DNA of 42,043 nucleotides from NCBI GenBank assembly GCA_021772535.1, contig JAJFLV010000140.1:1-42043 (forward strand). The letters run 5' to 3'. This DNA comes from Opitutales bacterium (GTDB taxonomy: Bacteria; Verrucomicrobiota; Verrucomicrobiia; Opitutales; UBA2987). Made by a program: the position numbers and the translations under genes. Shown piece after piece: positions 17,400 through 26,500 of this stretch (within the stretch, counting starts at the first letter, position 1; every line of letters begins with the position of its first letter). Below the pieces are notes generated by a model, which was given only the letters and a program-made list of their open reading frames with translations, did no database searches and was not told the origin of the DNA.

Positions 17400-18293
17400 A
17401 TGTTATATGACAGGCCATACATGCGCCAACAGGAGGAGCCCCGGCGGGAATTGCCGGTTCTCAAATGGATCATTATTGCCAATATCACAGTTTTCATCCT
17501 TCAGTGCATTCTGGAAAGGTGGACCAGTAGCCGGGCTCCGTATCACACCTTCCTCAACTATTTCGCATTGACCGGGGACGGGTTTCGGGCCGGCTACCTC
17601 TGGACGCCCCTGACCTACAGTTTTTTGCATTCCACACAGATGCTTTTTCATATTTTGGGGAATCTCCTGGGGATTTTCCTGTTTGGGCGGATTCTCCAGC
17701 CGGTAATTGGCCCCCGCAGACTGCTAGCCCTTTATGTAACTTCTGCGGTAATTGGCGGGTTATTCTGGCTCGCCTTTAATTTTAATGGCGGCCTGGTCAT
17801 GGGAGCTTCCGCCGCCGCTCTCGGGTTTTTGACGGTCTATTGCCTTCTCTACCCCAACAATAGAGTTCAGTTTCTGCTATTTTTCATCGTCCCAGTCACT
17901 ATCCTGCCCAAGTACATCCTTTGGTTTTCACTTATTATCAACTTGTTCGGATTTCTGTTTTACGAAATCTCACCCCAGGGAGCAGGAACCGGTGTTGCCT
18001 ATTCGGCCCACTTGGGCGGTATACTCTGCGGCTGGCTGTTTATTAAATACGTGCATAACCGCGAACCGATCTTTAACCGGCGAGCCACCTCTGTTGAGCT
18101 ACCCAGATGGGTAAAAAAGAAACGTAAAAGCCCGCCCGGATCGAATAAATTCACCATCAATATATCCAATCGGAACCAGTTGAAGAGTGAGGTGGATCGC
18201 ATCCTCGACAAAATCAACAGTAAAGGGTTCGGTTCCCTCACCGAGGAAGAGAAACGGATCCTCGACAAAGCCAAAGACATATTGAGCCACTGA
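17400..18293 (+). CDS. Rhomboid family intramembrane serine protease
   Basis: A 297-residue polytopic protease with six hydrophobic segments between residues 20 and 215. Catalytic and oxyanion residues are in place: H84 and N88 in the HILGN motif, the nucleophile S137 in GASAAALG and the general base H204 in SAHLGG. The usual GxSG motif reads GASA here. A soluble ~80-residue C-terminal tail ends in a charged helix (SLTEEEKRILDKAKDI), a feature shared by many bacterial rhomboids. Its natural substrate is unknown. The ATG at 17400 is preferred; an ATG at residue 8 is an alternative. Confidence 0.88.
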   Translation: MLYDRPYMRQQEEPRRELPVLKWIIIANITVFILQCILERWTSSRAPYHTFLNYFALTGDGFRAGYLWTPLTYSFLHSTQMLFHILGNLLGIFLFGRILQPVIGPRRLLALYVTSAVIGGLFWLAFNFNGGLVMGASAAALGFLTVYCLLYPNNRVQFLLFFIVPVTILPKYILWFSLIINLFGFLFYEISPQGAGTGVAYSAHLGGILCGWLFIKYVHNREPIFNRRATSVELPRWVKKKRKSPPGSNKFTINISNRNQLKSEVDRILDKINSKGFGSLTEEEKRILDKAKDILSH

Positions 18294-18306
18294 GTAATTC
18301 GCCCGA

Positions 18307-18342
18307 GCCCCAAATGCACCTCAAATAAATAAATTTTGGGGC
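18307..18342 (+). terminator. Candidate hairpin after rhomboid gene
   Basis: GCCCCAAA (18307-18314) and TTTGGGGC (18335-18342) form a perfect 8-bp stem around a 20-base AT-rich loop, just after the rhomboid stop codon. No T-run follows, so termination is only possible. Confidence 0.35.
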
Positions 18343-18424
18343 ACCGCCGGGAATAGAAGTCTGAACAAATCCATCCCAAAGTAGTTGGATTAGAATTCTA
18401 TAACATTAAAATTAAGATCAAAAA

Positions 18425-18961
18425 ATGACCAGAATACAACCCCTGGACCCAGAAACAGCCACCGGTAGGCAAAAAGAACTGCTCGATACCGTGCAGGCAA
18501 AGTATGGCATGGCACCCAATATCACCAGGGGCCTGGCCAATTCACCTGCTGCCTTGAATGGCTACCTGAACTTTAGCGGCGCCCTCCAAAACGGCCTTTT
18601 CAGCGCCGGGCTGAGGGAGAAGATTGCCCTCACGGTCAGCCAAACCAACGGCTGCGGTTATTGTCTGGCCGCCCACACAGCAATCGGGAAAATGGCCGGG
18701 CTGGACAATGCCGCCATAATGAAGGCTCGCCGGATCGAGGCCGATGACGATTACGAAAATGCCGTTCTGCAACTCGCTCTTGCCCTGGTGGAAAAGAGCG
18801 GGTGGACCACCGATGAGGATCTGGCAGCCGCCCGGAAGGCTGGGCTGGGGGACGGTGAAATCACAGAAATCATTGCCAATGTAGCACTTAACATTTACAC
18901 CAACTATTTCAACCACGTCGCCCGGACCAAGGTAGATTTTCCAGAAGTTGAACCGGTTTAA
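18425..18961 (+). CDS. AhpD-like carboxymuconolactone decarboxylase family protein
   Basis: A 178-residue all-helical protein of the CMD/AhpD superfamily. The redox motif is C77-x2-C80-x3-H84 (GCGYCLAAHTAIG), preceded by E66 in LREKIAL. This is the set used by AhpD for thiol-dependent peroxide reduction. The protein matches the 'peroxidase-related' single-domain group rather than true 4-carboxymuconolactone decarboxylase, which lacks the CxxC. It is probably a cytosolic antioxidant. It is followed by its own terminator (18978-19009), so it is probably monocistronic. Confidence 0.85.
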   Translation: MTRIQPLDPETATGRQKELLDTVQAKYGMAPNITRGLANSPAALNGYLNFSGALQNGLFSAGLREKIALTVSQTNGCGYCLAAHTAIGKMAGLDNAAIMKARRIEADDDYENAVLQLALALVEKSGWTTDEDLAAARKAGLGDGEITEIIANVALNIYTNYFNHVARTKVDFPEVEPV

Positions 18962-18977
18962 GGCAAAATTGAAGTTT

Positions 18978-19009
18978 ATCGCTCTGGCCGGGAGCGATTT
19001 TGCTTTTTC
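18978..19009 (+). terminator. Rho-independent terminator
   Basis: A 7-bp stem, ATCGCTC (18978-18984) and GAGCGAT (18992-18998), around a 7-base loop is followed by TTTGCTTTTT. It lies 17 bases after the AhpD-like gene and fits an intrinsic terminator. Confidence 0.6.
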
Positions 19010-19139
19010 GGCGGGATTGACAAAAGTTCCATTTTTTCCTTTAAAAAGGCGGTAAATGCTTTTTCGGGTCTCGTCCCTTGAGACTGCTGGGAGACGAAAT
19101 GGGGGAGTTTTCAAAGGTAAGCAGAAAGTAGATTTTAAA

Positions 19140-19697
19140 TTGAACATTTCCATTCTCAACCCGCAATTGCCTTGGCTGGAGGCCATTGCGAGCCTATCCG
19201 GGGCATGCTCTTTGGGGGCGCTGTTCCTCAGGCGCAAACCGAGATCCCTTCAAGCGAGAAAGGATTACGTGGAAAAGAAGTTTCGCCAATTCAAGGAGGA
19301 AAATTTTCCCGAAACGCACGATATAACGGTTAAGCAGTTGCTCAATTTCCAGAAGGAGGGAAAAACGAAATTCATCTTAATCGACGTGAGAAGTAAAAAA
19401 GAGCGCGATGTTTCCATAATTCCCGGCGCCCTCAGCCCGCATGATTTTGAGGCAAACCGGGACCACTACGAGGATGGTCATACCACTGTGGCCTATTGCA
19501 CCGCGGGCTACAGAAGTGGACTCTACGCCAAAAAACTACAGGAAAACAATATGCCTGTTTTTAACCTTGTAGGGGGAGTGATTGCCTGGGCCTTGGAAGG
19601 TCAAATTTTTACCGATTCAGATGGAGAATGCCGTCGTGTGCATGTTTACAACAAAAACTGGGATTTGCTGTCCAAAGAGTACGAAGCGGTATGGTAA
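19140..19697 (+). CDS. Rhodanese-like protein 1, membrane-anchored
   Basis: A single rhodanese domain with the catalytic cysteine in AYCTAGYRSG (C120 from this start) and the LIDVRSKKE strand. Rhodaneses move sulfane sulfur or act as protein-interaction modules. An N-terminal hydrophobic stretch (AIASLSGACSLGALFL) may anchor it to the membrane. I choose the TTG at 19140 because the distance to the domain then matches the paralogue at 20864; the frame is open to an ATG at 19056. The last ~20 residues (RRVHVYNKNWDLLSKEY) are shared with that paralogue and lie beyond the normal domain end. The desaturase gene lies about 190 bases downstream. Confidence 0.82.
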   Translation: MNISILNPQLPWLEAIASLSGACSLGALFLRRKPRSLQARKDYVEKKFRQFKEENFPETHDITVKQLLNFQKEGKTKFILIDVRSKKERDVSIIPGALSPHDFEANRDHYEDGHTTVAYCTAGYRSGLYAKKLQENNMPVFNLVGGVIAWALEGQIFTDSDGECRRVHVYNKNWDLLSKEYEAVW

Positions 19698-19883
19698 ACC
19701 CGGAAAAGAAGCCATGGGTGACTTTCGATCCCACTCAAAACAATCAAACAAGTGCGGAAGGTATTGCGAAATGATTGGGGGAATTATTATTGCCCTATTT
19801 CCTCAAGAATCTAATCATGCAACATTCCCAATATTAACAATTCAGGGCATAGCATTCCAGCACGGAAAAACTTAATAATATTT

Positions 19884-20801
19884 ATGGAAGTAGAAAAACA
19901 AATACGTAAAAAGTCTTCATTTATCTATGAATTTGATTTTATTTTATTGCACATCGTGCCAGTGGCCATGATCTGGACCGGCGCGACATTGTTTGACTGG
20001 ATCGTCTGTGTGGCTCTTTACTGGATCCGCATGTTTTTCGTCACGGGTGGCTATCACCGGTATTTTTCCCACCGCACTTACAGCACCTCACGTGCGTTTC
20101 AATTTTTCCTCGCCTTCATGGCCCAAACCTCGGCCCAAAAAGGCGCTCTCTGGTGGGCCGCCCACCACCGGCACCACCACAAACACAGCGACACCGCGGA
20201 GGATCCGCATTCCATGAAATTGTACGGTTTCTGGTATTCGCATGTGGGCTGGATATTAGGACCCGAATACAAAAAGACTGAATTTCATGCCATTAAGGAT
20301 TTCACCAAATACCCCGAGCTAATCTGGTTGAACCGGTTTTACATCCTCCCTCCGGTTATCCTGGGCACCGTGGTTTTATTGCTCGGCGGTTACGTTAATG
20401 GGGGCTCCATGGCCACATTGTTTACCCATGGATGGTCAACCTTGGTGGTGGGCTTTTTCCTCAGCACGGTGGTCCTTTATCACGGCACCTTTTCCATCAA
20501 TTCCATCATGCACAAGTTCGGCAAACCACGGTACGAAACTGGAGATGAGTCGAAAAACAGCCTTTGGCTTGCCCTTCTCACGCTGGGGGAAGGCTGGCAT
20601 AACAATCATCACTATTACAAATCCGCCACACGCCAGGGATTTTTCTGGTGGGAAATCGACTTGACCTACTATATCATCAAAATGCTTTCATGGGTGCGGC
20701 TGGTTTGGGATGTCCGGGAAGTTCCCCCGCACATAAAATATTCCCGAAACAAAGAGGAAGCGCGTCAACTCCTGGCCAACGGGGCCAAGGGAGTATCCTG
20801 A
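19884..20801 (+). CDS. Membrane fatty-acid desaturase (acyl-CoA/acyl-lipid delta-9 type)
   Basis: A 305-residue integral membrane di-iron desaturase. The three histidine boxes are HRYFSH (58-63), HRHHH (95-99) and HNNHH (239-243, in GEGWHNNHHYY). Together with the hydrophobic segments at about 20-55, 72-90 and 155-205 they match the stearoyl-CoA desaturase family. The enzyme inserts a double bond in a fatty acyl chain using O2 and electrons from a ferredoxin or cytochrome b5. Rhodanese paralogues sit on both sides on the same strand. The exact substrate (CoA, lipid or ACP linked) is not decidable; bacterial relatives are mostly delta-9. Confidence 0.9.
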   Translation: MEVEKQIRKKSSFIYEFDFILLHIVPVAMIWTGATLFDWIVCVALYWIRMFFVTGGYHRYFSHRTYSTSRAFQFFLAFMAQTSAQKGALWWAAHHRHHHKHSDTAEDPHSMKLYGFWYSHVGWILGPEYKKTEFHAIKDFTKYPELIWLNRFYILPPVILGTVVLLLGGYVNGGSMATLFTHGWSTLVVGFFLSTVVLYHGTFSINSIMHKFGKPRYETGDESKNSLWLALLTLGEGWHNNHHYYKSATRQGFFWWEIDLTYYIIKMLSWVRLVWDVREVPPHIKYSRNKEEARQLLANGAKGVS

Positions 20802-20863
20802 ACGATTAACTTCTATTTCACCCGCTTGGCGGGCTAATAAATTTCTCTCCATAATCGAAGAAC

Positions 20864-21415
20864 ATGCGCTTGATATCCAATTGGTTTATTTTGAAGCGGG
20901 CCGGCTTGCTGGTATTGGCGGCTCTTCCCATGCAGAACCGCCCAGGCGACCTGACTGCAGCGTCCGCCTCCACGGACACGGAAAAATTCACCGCAATCCA
21001 AAAGGAGTTCCAGGGTTACAGTAAAAAGGTATTTCCGGAGGTTCCGGCAATTTCAGTGGACAACCTCCTCGCCCGCCAGCAAAAGGAGAAAATCGTTATC
21101 GTGGATGTGCGCTCGGAGGAAGAAACTGCCGTATCGATGATTCCGGGGGCGATTACCAAAACTGAATTTGAGGCCAACAGGGAAAGATACAAGGATCACA
21201 AAATTGTCACCTATTGCACGATTGGATACCGCAGCGGCCTTTATGCAAAAAAATTGCGCCAGGAAAACAGTGACGTCGTCAACCTGGCAGGAGGAGTCCT
21301 GGCCTGGGCTCATGCCGGAAAAACTTTTACCTGCCGGACCGGTGAAACCCGTAAAGTGCATGTTTATGGAAAAAACTGGAGCCTCCTGCCCGAAACCTAT
21401 CAGCCCGACTGGTAA
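20864..21415 (+). CDS. Rhodanese-like protein 2, secreted
   Basis: A 183-residue paralogue of the rhodanese at 19140. A signal-peptide-like N-terminus (MRLISNWFILKRAGLLVLAA) is followed by an N-terminal helical stretch and one rhodanese domain with IVDVRSEEE and the catalytic motif TYCTIGYRSG (C118). It ends with the same tail (RKVHVYGKNWSLLPETYQ). Location is probably periplasmic or membrane-anchored. It lies 62 bases after the desaturase on the same strand, so the two may be co-transcribed. What sulfur donor or partner it uses is unknown. Confidence 0.85.
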   Translation: MRLISNWFILKRAGLLVLAALPMQNRPGDLTAASASTDTEKFTAIQKEFQGYSKKVFPEVPAISVDNLLARQQKEKIVIVDVRSEEETAVSMIPGAITKTEFEANRERYKDHKIVTYCTIGYRSGLYAKKLRQENSDVVNLAGGVLAWAHAGKTFTCRTGETRKVHVYGKNWSLLPETYQPDW

Positions 21416-21469
21416 ATTTTCAGCATCATTTAACAACACCGCCCAAAGCCGCAAATGGGGGAAATTGCC

Positions 21470-22333
21470 ATGAGCGATCGGGATTCTGCCGTTTCTGTAG
21501 TCATTCCGACCTACAATCGCCGTGGTTTATTGCCGCGGGCCCTCAATTCGGTTTTGAGTCAGATCCATCCGGCACGGGAAATCATCGTGGTCGATGACGG
21601 ATCGACGGATGGCACAGCCGACATGGTGCGGACGAAATATCCGCAAGTTAAATTGATCGTTCAGGAAAATCGTGGCGTCAGCGCCGCCCGCAATGCAGGA
21701 ATTTTATGTGCCGGCGGCGAATGGCTTGCCTTTCTGGATTCGGACGATGAATGGCTCCCGAAAAAACTGGGCCGGCAATTACGATTGCTGGACAGCCATC
21801 CGGAAATGAAAATTTGCCACAGCGGTGAAATCTGGCTGCGCCAGGGCCGGAAGATCTCCCAGAAGAAAAAGCACCGAAAACCATCCGGTTGGATTTTTCA
21901 GGAATGTTTGCCGCTCTGCGCTATTTCTCCCTCCTCCGCACTCATTCACGGGGAAATATTCAAAAGTGCAGGTCTGTTCGACGAGTCACTACCGGCTTGC
22001 GAAGATTACGACATGTGGCTGCGAGTGAGCATCCGCTACGAGGTGTTTTGCGTGGAGGAACCGCTGACTATAAAACATGGCGGGCACCCCGGCCAACTAT
22101 CCTCTCAATGGGGGCTTGACCAATACCGAATAGCGGCGCTGGCCAAGATCCTCGAATCCGGAATACTGAAAAAGGAGGATGCCCGTGCCGCCACCAAGAC
22201 ATTACAAACCAAATGCCGGATTTATGCTCAAGGAGCTCTGAAAAGAGGGAAACCGGACGACCACGAATACTTTTTGAAAATCGCACGGAGCTATGATTCC
22301 AGGAGTAACGGGGTTTCAACGCAGGTTAAATAA
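21470..22333 (+). CDS. Family 2 glycosyltransferase
   Basis: A cytosolic GT-A fold sugar transferase of about 287 residues. Motifs in order are VVIPTYNRRGLLPRAL at the start, EIIVVDDGSTDGT, the ENRGVSAARNAGI helix, the DxD-type LAFLDSDDEWLP and the acceptor-side CEDYDMWLRVS. It transfers a sugar from a nucleotide donor to an unknown acceptor, probably a glycan or lipid. I prefer the ATG at 21470 because a GGGGGA stretch sits seven bases before it; the ATG at 21455 would add five residues. It is not in a polysaccharide operon here, so its pathway is unclear. Confidence 0.85.
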   Translation: MSDRDSAVSVVIPTYNRRGLLPRALNSVLSQIHPAREIIVVDDGSTDGTADMVRTKYPQVKLIVQENRGVSAARNAGILCAGGEWLAFLDSDDEWLPKKLGRQLRLLDSHPEMKICHSGEIWLRQGRKISQKKKHRKPSGWIFQECLPLCAISPSSALIHGEIFKSAGLFDESLPACEDYDMWLRVSIRYEVFCVEEPLTIKHGGHPGQLSSQWGLDQYRIAALAKILESGILKKEDARAATKTLQTKCRIYAQGALKRGKPDDHEYFLKIARSYDSRSNGVSTQVK

Positions 22334-22440
22334 ATCCGATAAATATAGTCCCGGAAGCGTAAAACGATTTTATTCGCCAGAGAAGAAAAAATCCTCCAAA
22401 ATCGGCCATCTAAATAATTCAACCTAACCTATATTTGCCA

Positions 22441-23304
22441 ATGATAATCCAATTTGTTCGCCTGTTAATTATATTCTCTTTACCCATGCTGGCCATCTCC
22501 TTGCAGGCCATGCATCATGAAAAGCCGCTCGATGGAACTAAAATTATCGAAAAATATGTGGAGGCTCAGGAGGTGGATTCGGAATTGGATTATATCAAAA
22601 TGTCCATCATCAGTCCGGGTCCAACGATTCTTGAACGTCGTTTTTTGGCTGTTTATAAAACAAACCCAAATGGAGAGCGGTTCTATTTGATTCGCATTAT
22701 TCGCCCGGCCGATGTCCAAGGAGTAACCCTTTTGGCCAAGCAGGATAGCGGTAAGGAAATCGAGCAACATCTCTATCTGCCGGATGTGGGCGAAGCACGC
22801 AAACTAAGAGGGAAAAGCCAATCGGGCGCTTTTCTCGGCTCGGACTTTACCTTTCAGGACTTATTGAGGGAAACTCCCTCCAATTTCCGCTATGAGCGCC
22901 AGGACGATGCATTTGTCAACGGTGTTGAATGCTTCAAAGTGAAAGCCAGCCCCGCATCCACGGAAGAAGGCGGCATTTACCTTTATCGCAACCTATATAT
23001 CGACAAGGTAGACTTTGAAATGCTGCAAATAGATTATTACGGGCCAGGCAAGGAACTCGTTAAAACATTCAATGCCTTCGATTACCATTCATCTAAAATA
23101 AAAGGCAAAACCACACGCCCTCGCCGAGCCGTAATGGAGGACAAAAAAAATAATTCGGTAACCGTTTTCACAGTCATTGAAGGCAGGGTGAATGAAAAAA
23201 TTTCCAACGAACTCTTCACTCCGGAAAAAATCGAGAACTGGACTGCCGACGAAGTAGATGAATTCATTTACGATTATGGATTCGTTGTCAGACCGCAAAG
23301 CTGA
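22441..23304 (+). CDS. LolA-like outer membrane lipoprotein-sorting protein
   Basis: A 287-residue periplasmic protein of the LolA/LolB-fold family often annotated 'outer membrane lipoprotein-sorting protein'. An N-terminal signal peptide (FVRLLIIFSLPMLAISLQAM) is followed by a half-barrel domain with LYLPDVGEARKLRGKSQSGA and GSDFTFQDLLRE, typical of this family. A TTG two codons upstream is possible, but the ATG at 22441 is preferred. Relatives often work with RND/MMPL lipid exporters, none of which is present here. No gene for the usual partner is adjacent. It ends 289 bases before the TonB receptor. Confidence 0.8.
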   Translation: MIIQFVRLLIIFSLPMLAISLQAMHHEKPLDGTKIIEKYVEAQEVDSELDYIKMSIISPGPTILERRFLAVYKTNPNGERFYLIRIIRPADVQGVTLLAKQDSGKEIEQHLYLPDVGEARKLRGKSQSGAFLGSDFTFQDLLRETPSNFRYERQDDAFVNGVECFKVKASPASTEEGGIYLYRNLYIDKVDFEMLQIDYYGPGKELVKTFNAFDYHSSKIKGKTTRPRRAVMEDKKNNSVTVFTVIEGRVNEKISNELFTPEKIENWTADEVDEFIYDYGFVVRPQS

Positions 23305-23332
23305 CGGATTAGTTCAATCCCTTCATCGGCTT

Positions 23333-23357
23333 TTCAATCCCACATTTTGGGATTGAA
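23333..23357 (+). terminator. Hairpin after LolA-like gene
   Basis: TTCAATCCCA (23333-23342) and TGGGATTGAA (23348-23357) form a perfect 10-bp stem with a 5-base loop, 28 bases after the stop codon. No T-run directly follows, so it may be a weak terminator or an mRNA-stabilising hairpin. Confidence 0.45.
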
Positions 23358-23405
23358 GCTTCGATATATCTGATTTTTCGACATAATTGGTAAGTAACCC
23401 GTAAT

Positions 23406-23433
23406 TAACAGTACAATGATAATTGTACTGTTA
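23406..23433. promoter_or_regulatory. 12-bp perfect inverted repeat, candidate operator
   Basis: TAACAGTACAAT (23406-23417) and ATTGTACTGTTA (23422-23433) are exact reverse complements separated by GATA. It lies about 160 bases before the first receptor. The second receptor's upstream region has no matching repeat. It could be a regulator site or a transcript hairpin. Confidence 0.45.
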
Positions 23434-23534
23434 CTATTTAATGATTCATACTTTTGGGATATAATCCATTGGTCATCAAAGCGTTACTATTACAATACAA
23501 AACATTCATGTACTATGATATATCACATATTTTA

Positions 23535-23579
23535 TAAAAAATTACGATTTTTCTAGATTTTTTTAATTTTCAGTTAATA
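23535..23579 (+). promoter_or_regulatory. Conserved leader box, copy 1
   Basis: A box starting TAAAAAATTACGATTTTT recurs, with few changes, immediately before both receptor starts (copy 2 at 29920-29965). It continues with TAGATTTTT and a TTTCAG-TAATA end. The rest of the two upstream regions is unrelated, so the box is probably a shared promoter or 5'-leader control site. Confidence 0.55.
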
Positions 23580-23593
23580 CTTCTCTGTAAGAG

Positions 23594-26500
23594 ATGGACT
23601 GTACTAAGTTTCTCAACTGCAAATCTTTCGGTTTAATTTTTCTGGTTCTAATATTGGGACCATGGCAAAAGGCAATTGCCGCGGAAATCCGCGGGCAGGT
23701 GCTGGACTCGGGGAGCGAGATGTTCCTGCAAGGGGTTCGCATCTCCATTGGGGAGACCGATGATGTCACCTACACTGAGCGTGGGGGGAACTTCCACCTG
23801 CGCAACCTCCCGCCAGGCAGCTACACGATAAGGGCTACCTATATCGGTTACCCGGCCCATACCGAAACTGTGGTAATTGAAAACTCCGAATCCTCCGTTT
23901 TCATCACGGTGGACTTCACCAGCGGAGAAGTTATCGAACTGGAGGAATTCCGGGTCGAGGGTTCATTGGTAGGAGCCGCCAAGGCACTCAATATTCAGCG
24001 CTCGGCAGCCAACGTCAAAAATGTCATCTCTTCCGACGCCATTGGACAATTCGTGGATCGCAACGCGGCAGAAGCCCTCCAACGATTGCCGGGCCTATCG
24101 GTCGAAGACAGCCAAGGAGAAGGCAAATTCGTTATCGTCCGGGGAGCGGATCCGAGCCTTAATCTGGTCGCTATAGATGGCGTGGTTTCGGCAACTCCCG
24201 AGGAGGATGGCCGCAGTACCGCATTGAACATCATCTCCATCGACCAGCTTGAGTCCATCGAGGTGACAAAAAGCTGGTTGCCGGATCAATCGGCCAATTT
24301 TATCGGGGGTTCGATTAATCTGGTAACCCGTAGCGCCCTGGACCGCGGTGTACGGTTTATGTCGACCGAGTTCGCCTACGGCACCCACGATATATCAGAG
24401 GAAAACAGTTGGCGGTTCAACGCTACCTACGGGGATGTCATTGGAAAAAAGAAAAATGTCGGAATCCAGTTTTCCTTCGACCAATCGGAGGATAATCGCG
24501 GTTCCGACACCTTGAAAACAGAGGGAAGTGGGTGGTTCACCCAAACCTCTCCCGATGTGCGTGGTGTAATTCCATTTGGTTTCCAACTCGAAGGAGTCGA
24601 GCTTGAGGACTTCATCATCAAGAGGGAGCGCACCGGCTTCAGTACCAAGCTGGAATACGAGCTAAACGACAATAATCGATTTAATTTTTCCTTTTCCATC
24701 AACCAGTTCGATGACGACGAAGTTCTCCAGGGGACTACTGAAGATATCGCTCTGGATGGAAGCAGCTATGTGGGGGTAACGGTGTTTGATGAGGCGGTGG
24801 CCCTTGCCATAGGGCTGGACCCCAACGACCCGGAGGTAGCCGAACGGCTGGCCCGACCACCGGAGGGAAGGCCTATTTTTTTTGAAGAGGCAGTGTTGCT
24901 GGGCGATCTCGCTTTCGACCCTGTGACAAAAATGTACACCATCCAGAGTTATCTGGCCTCGGGCGAAAAAAAGTGGAACAGCACACTGACCAACGATGAA
25001 ATCAAATCCTTTCAAGGTGGAGGAGAACACCGCCTGTTCGACCTCCTGGATCTCGATTACAAGATTTACCGTTCGGAGGCTGACAAGAATTCGACAGAGC
25101 AGCAGCTCAAACTGCAATCAGCCAACACCACAACACTTAGCGGGGTAATGGGATCGGTCCCTTTTTTCATTGACGAGGGTGAGAGGTTTTCCAAACCAGA
25201 GTCCTTTCAATTGAACCTGAATCGAGGCAGCATTGAGGACAACCAATTCATCAGTTTGGATGAAAGAAAGGGATTTGAAGTCAATCTGGAGGCAAAATAT
25301 CAGTGGCTGGGTATGAACTGGACCACCAAGGTGGGAGCCGCCGGAGATTTCCGTGACAAGAAATTTGAGCGGAATTTTCAAATATTCAGTGATGTCCGAA
25401 CAGTATCGGGCCTGGACCAGCTCACTCTAGAGAACGAGGCATTAAACGGCGGGACACTGGACAACTTCATTGAGGACTTCGGGGACTTTGATTTCGGCCC
25501 ACAGTTCGATACGGAGAAAGCCCGGGGTTTCATCGCAAATCCGCAGGAAATCGAGTTCTTCACCACCCGGGACGACATTACTCGAAACGTTACCGATGCC
25601 ATATTGAAAAATTTCGAGGCCACGGAGGACGTCACGGCGTTCTACTTCATGCAAACGCTCGACTGGAAGGGGTTTAAATTTATTTCCGGAATGCGTTATG
25701 AAAAAACTGAAAACACCTTCACCAATAACCTGATCGATCCCCGCTCGGAAAACCTTCCAGCCGCGATCAAATTCGCCCAACCGGGCTTTTGGAAGATTTT
25801 AACCGAAAATGAGAATTTCGGGCAAGAAAGTTTTATCAATGAGGTTACCAGTGAACGCGATTACGACCACTGGTTGCCGGCATTTCATGTGATCAAAAAC
25901 TTTTCCGAGAATACCATAGTACGGGCTTCCATTACAAAAACCATTGGCCGACCCAAATTTACCGACCTGGTGCCCAGGGAAATTCCGGATGTTGATGGCG
26001 CCAGATTCGGTAATTCGGTACAATTATCAAATATCGATCTGGCGGCGACAGAGTCCAAGAATTTCGACTTTTCCTTTGACCAATACTTCAAAACTTTCGG
26101 AGCATTCGGGGTCAATTTCTTTTACAAGAAACTAGACGGCCCGATCTACGAGGAGTCACGTACTTTCGAACCCGGTGTAGGGTTAGCGACAGAACTTTCG
26201 GAAAGGTTTACCGCCCTCGGGCGCGATGAAAATACCTGGAAGACCACACGCACGGCTAACGCCGGAAAGGGTGAAATTCGTGGAGTGGAGGTTTCCCTGG
26301 CCAGAAAGTTTGACTTTCTGCCTAACCCTTTCAATTCCATGGGTCTCGATTTCAACGCGACCTTCGTCGATTCCAACGTACTGCTCCCTCTGGAGGAACG
26401 CCTGGACGAGGAGGTGCCCCTGTTCAAGCAGTCCGATTTTCTGGCCAACCTGTCGGTCTATTATGAAAAGAAAAATTTCCTTATTCGGGCCAGCATGGTA

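Larger units (their letters stand above)
23305..23593. other. AT-rich intergenic region before the first receptor
   Basis: This 289-base gap carries three notable elements: a hairpin at 23333-23357, a 12-bp inverted repeat at 23406-23433 and the conserved leader box at 23535-23579. I see no gene. The AT content is far higher than in the flanking genes. Confidence 0.6.

Noticed and set aside
20821-20833. CCCGC-TTG-GCGGG hairpin after the desaturase
   Set aside because: Only five base pairs and no T-run; not enough to call a terminator.
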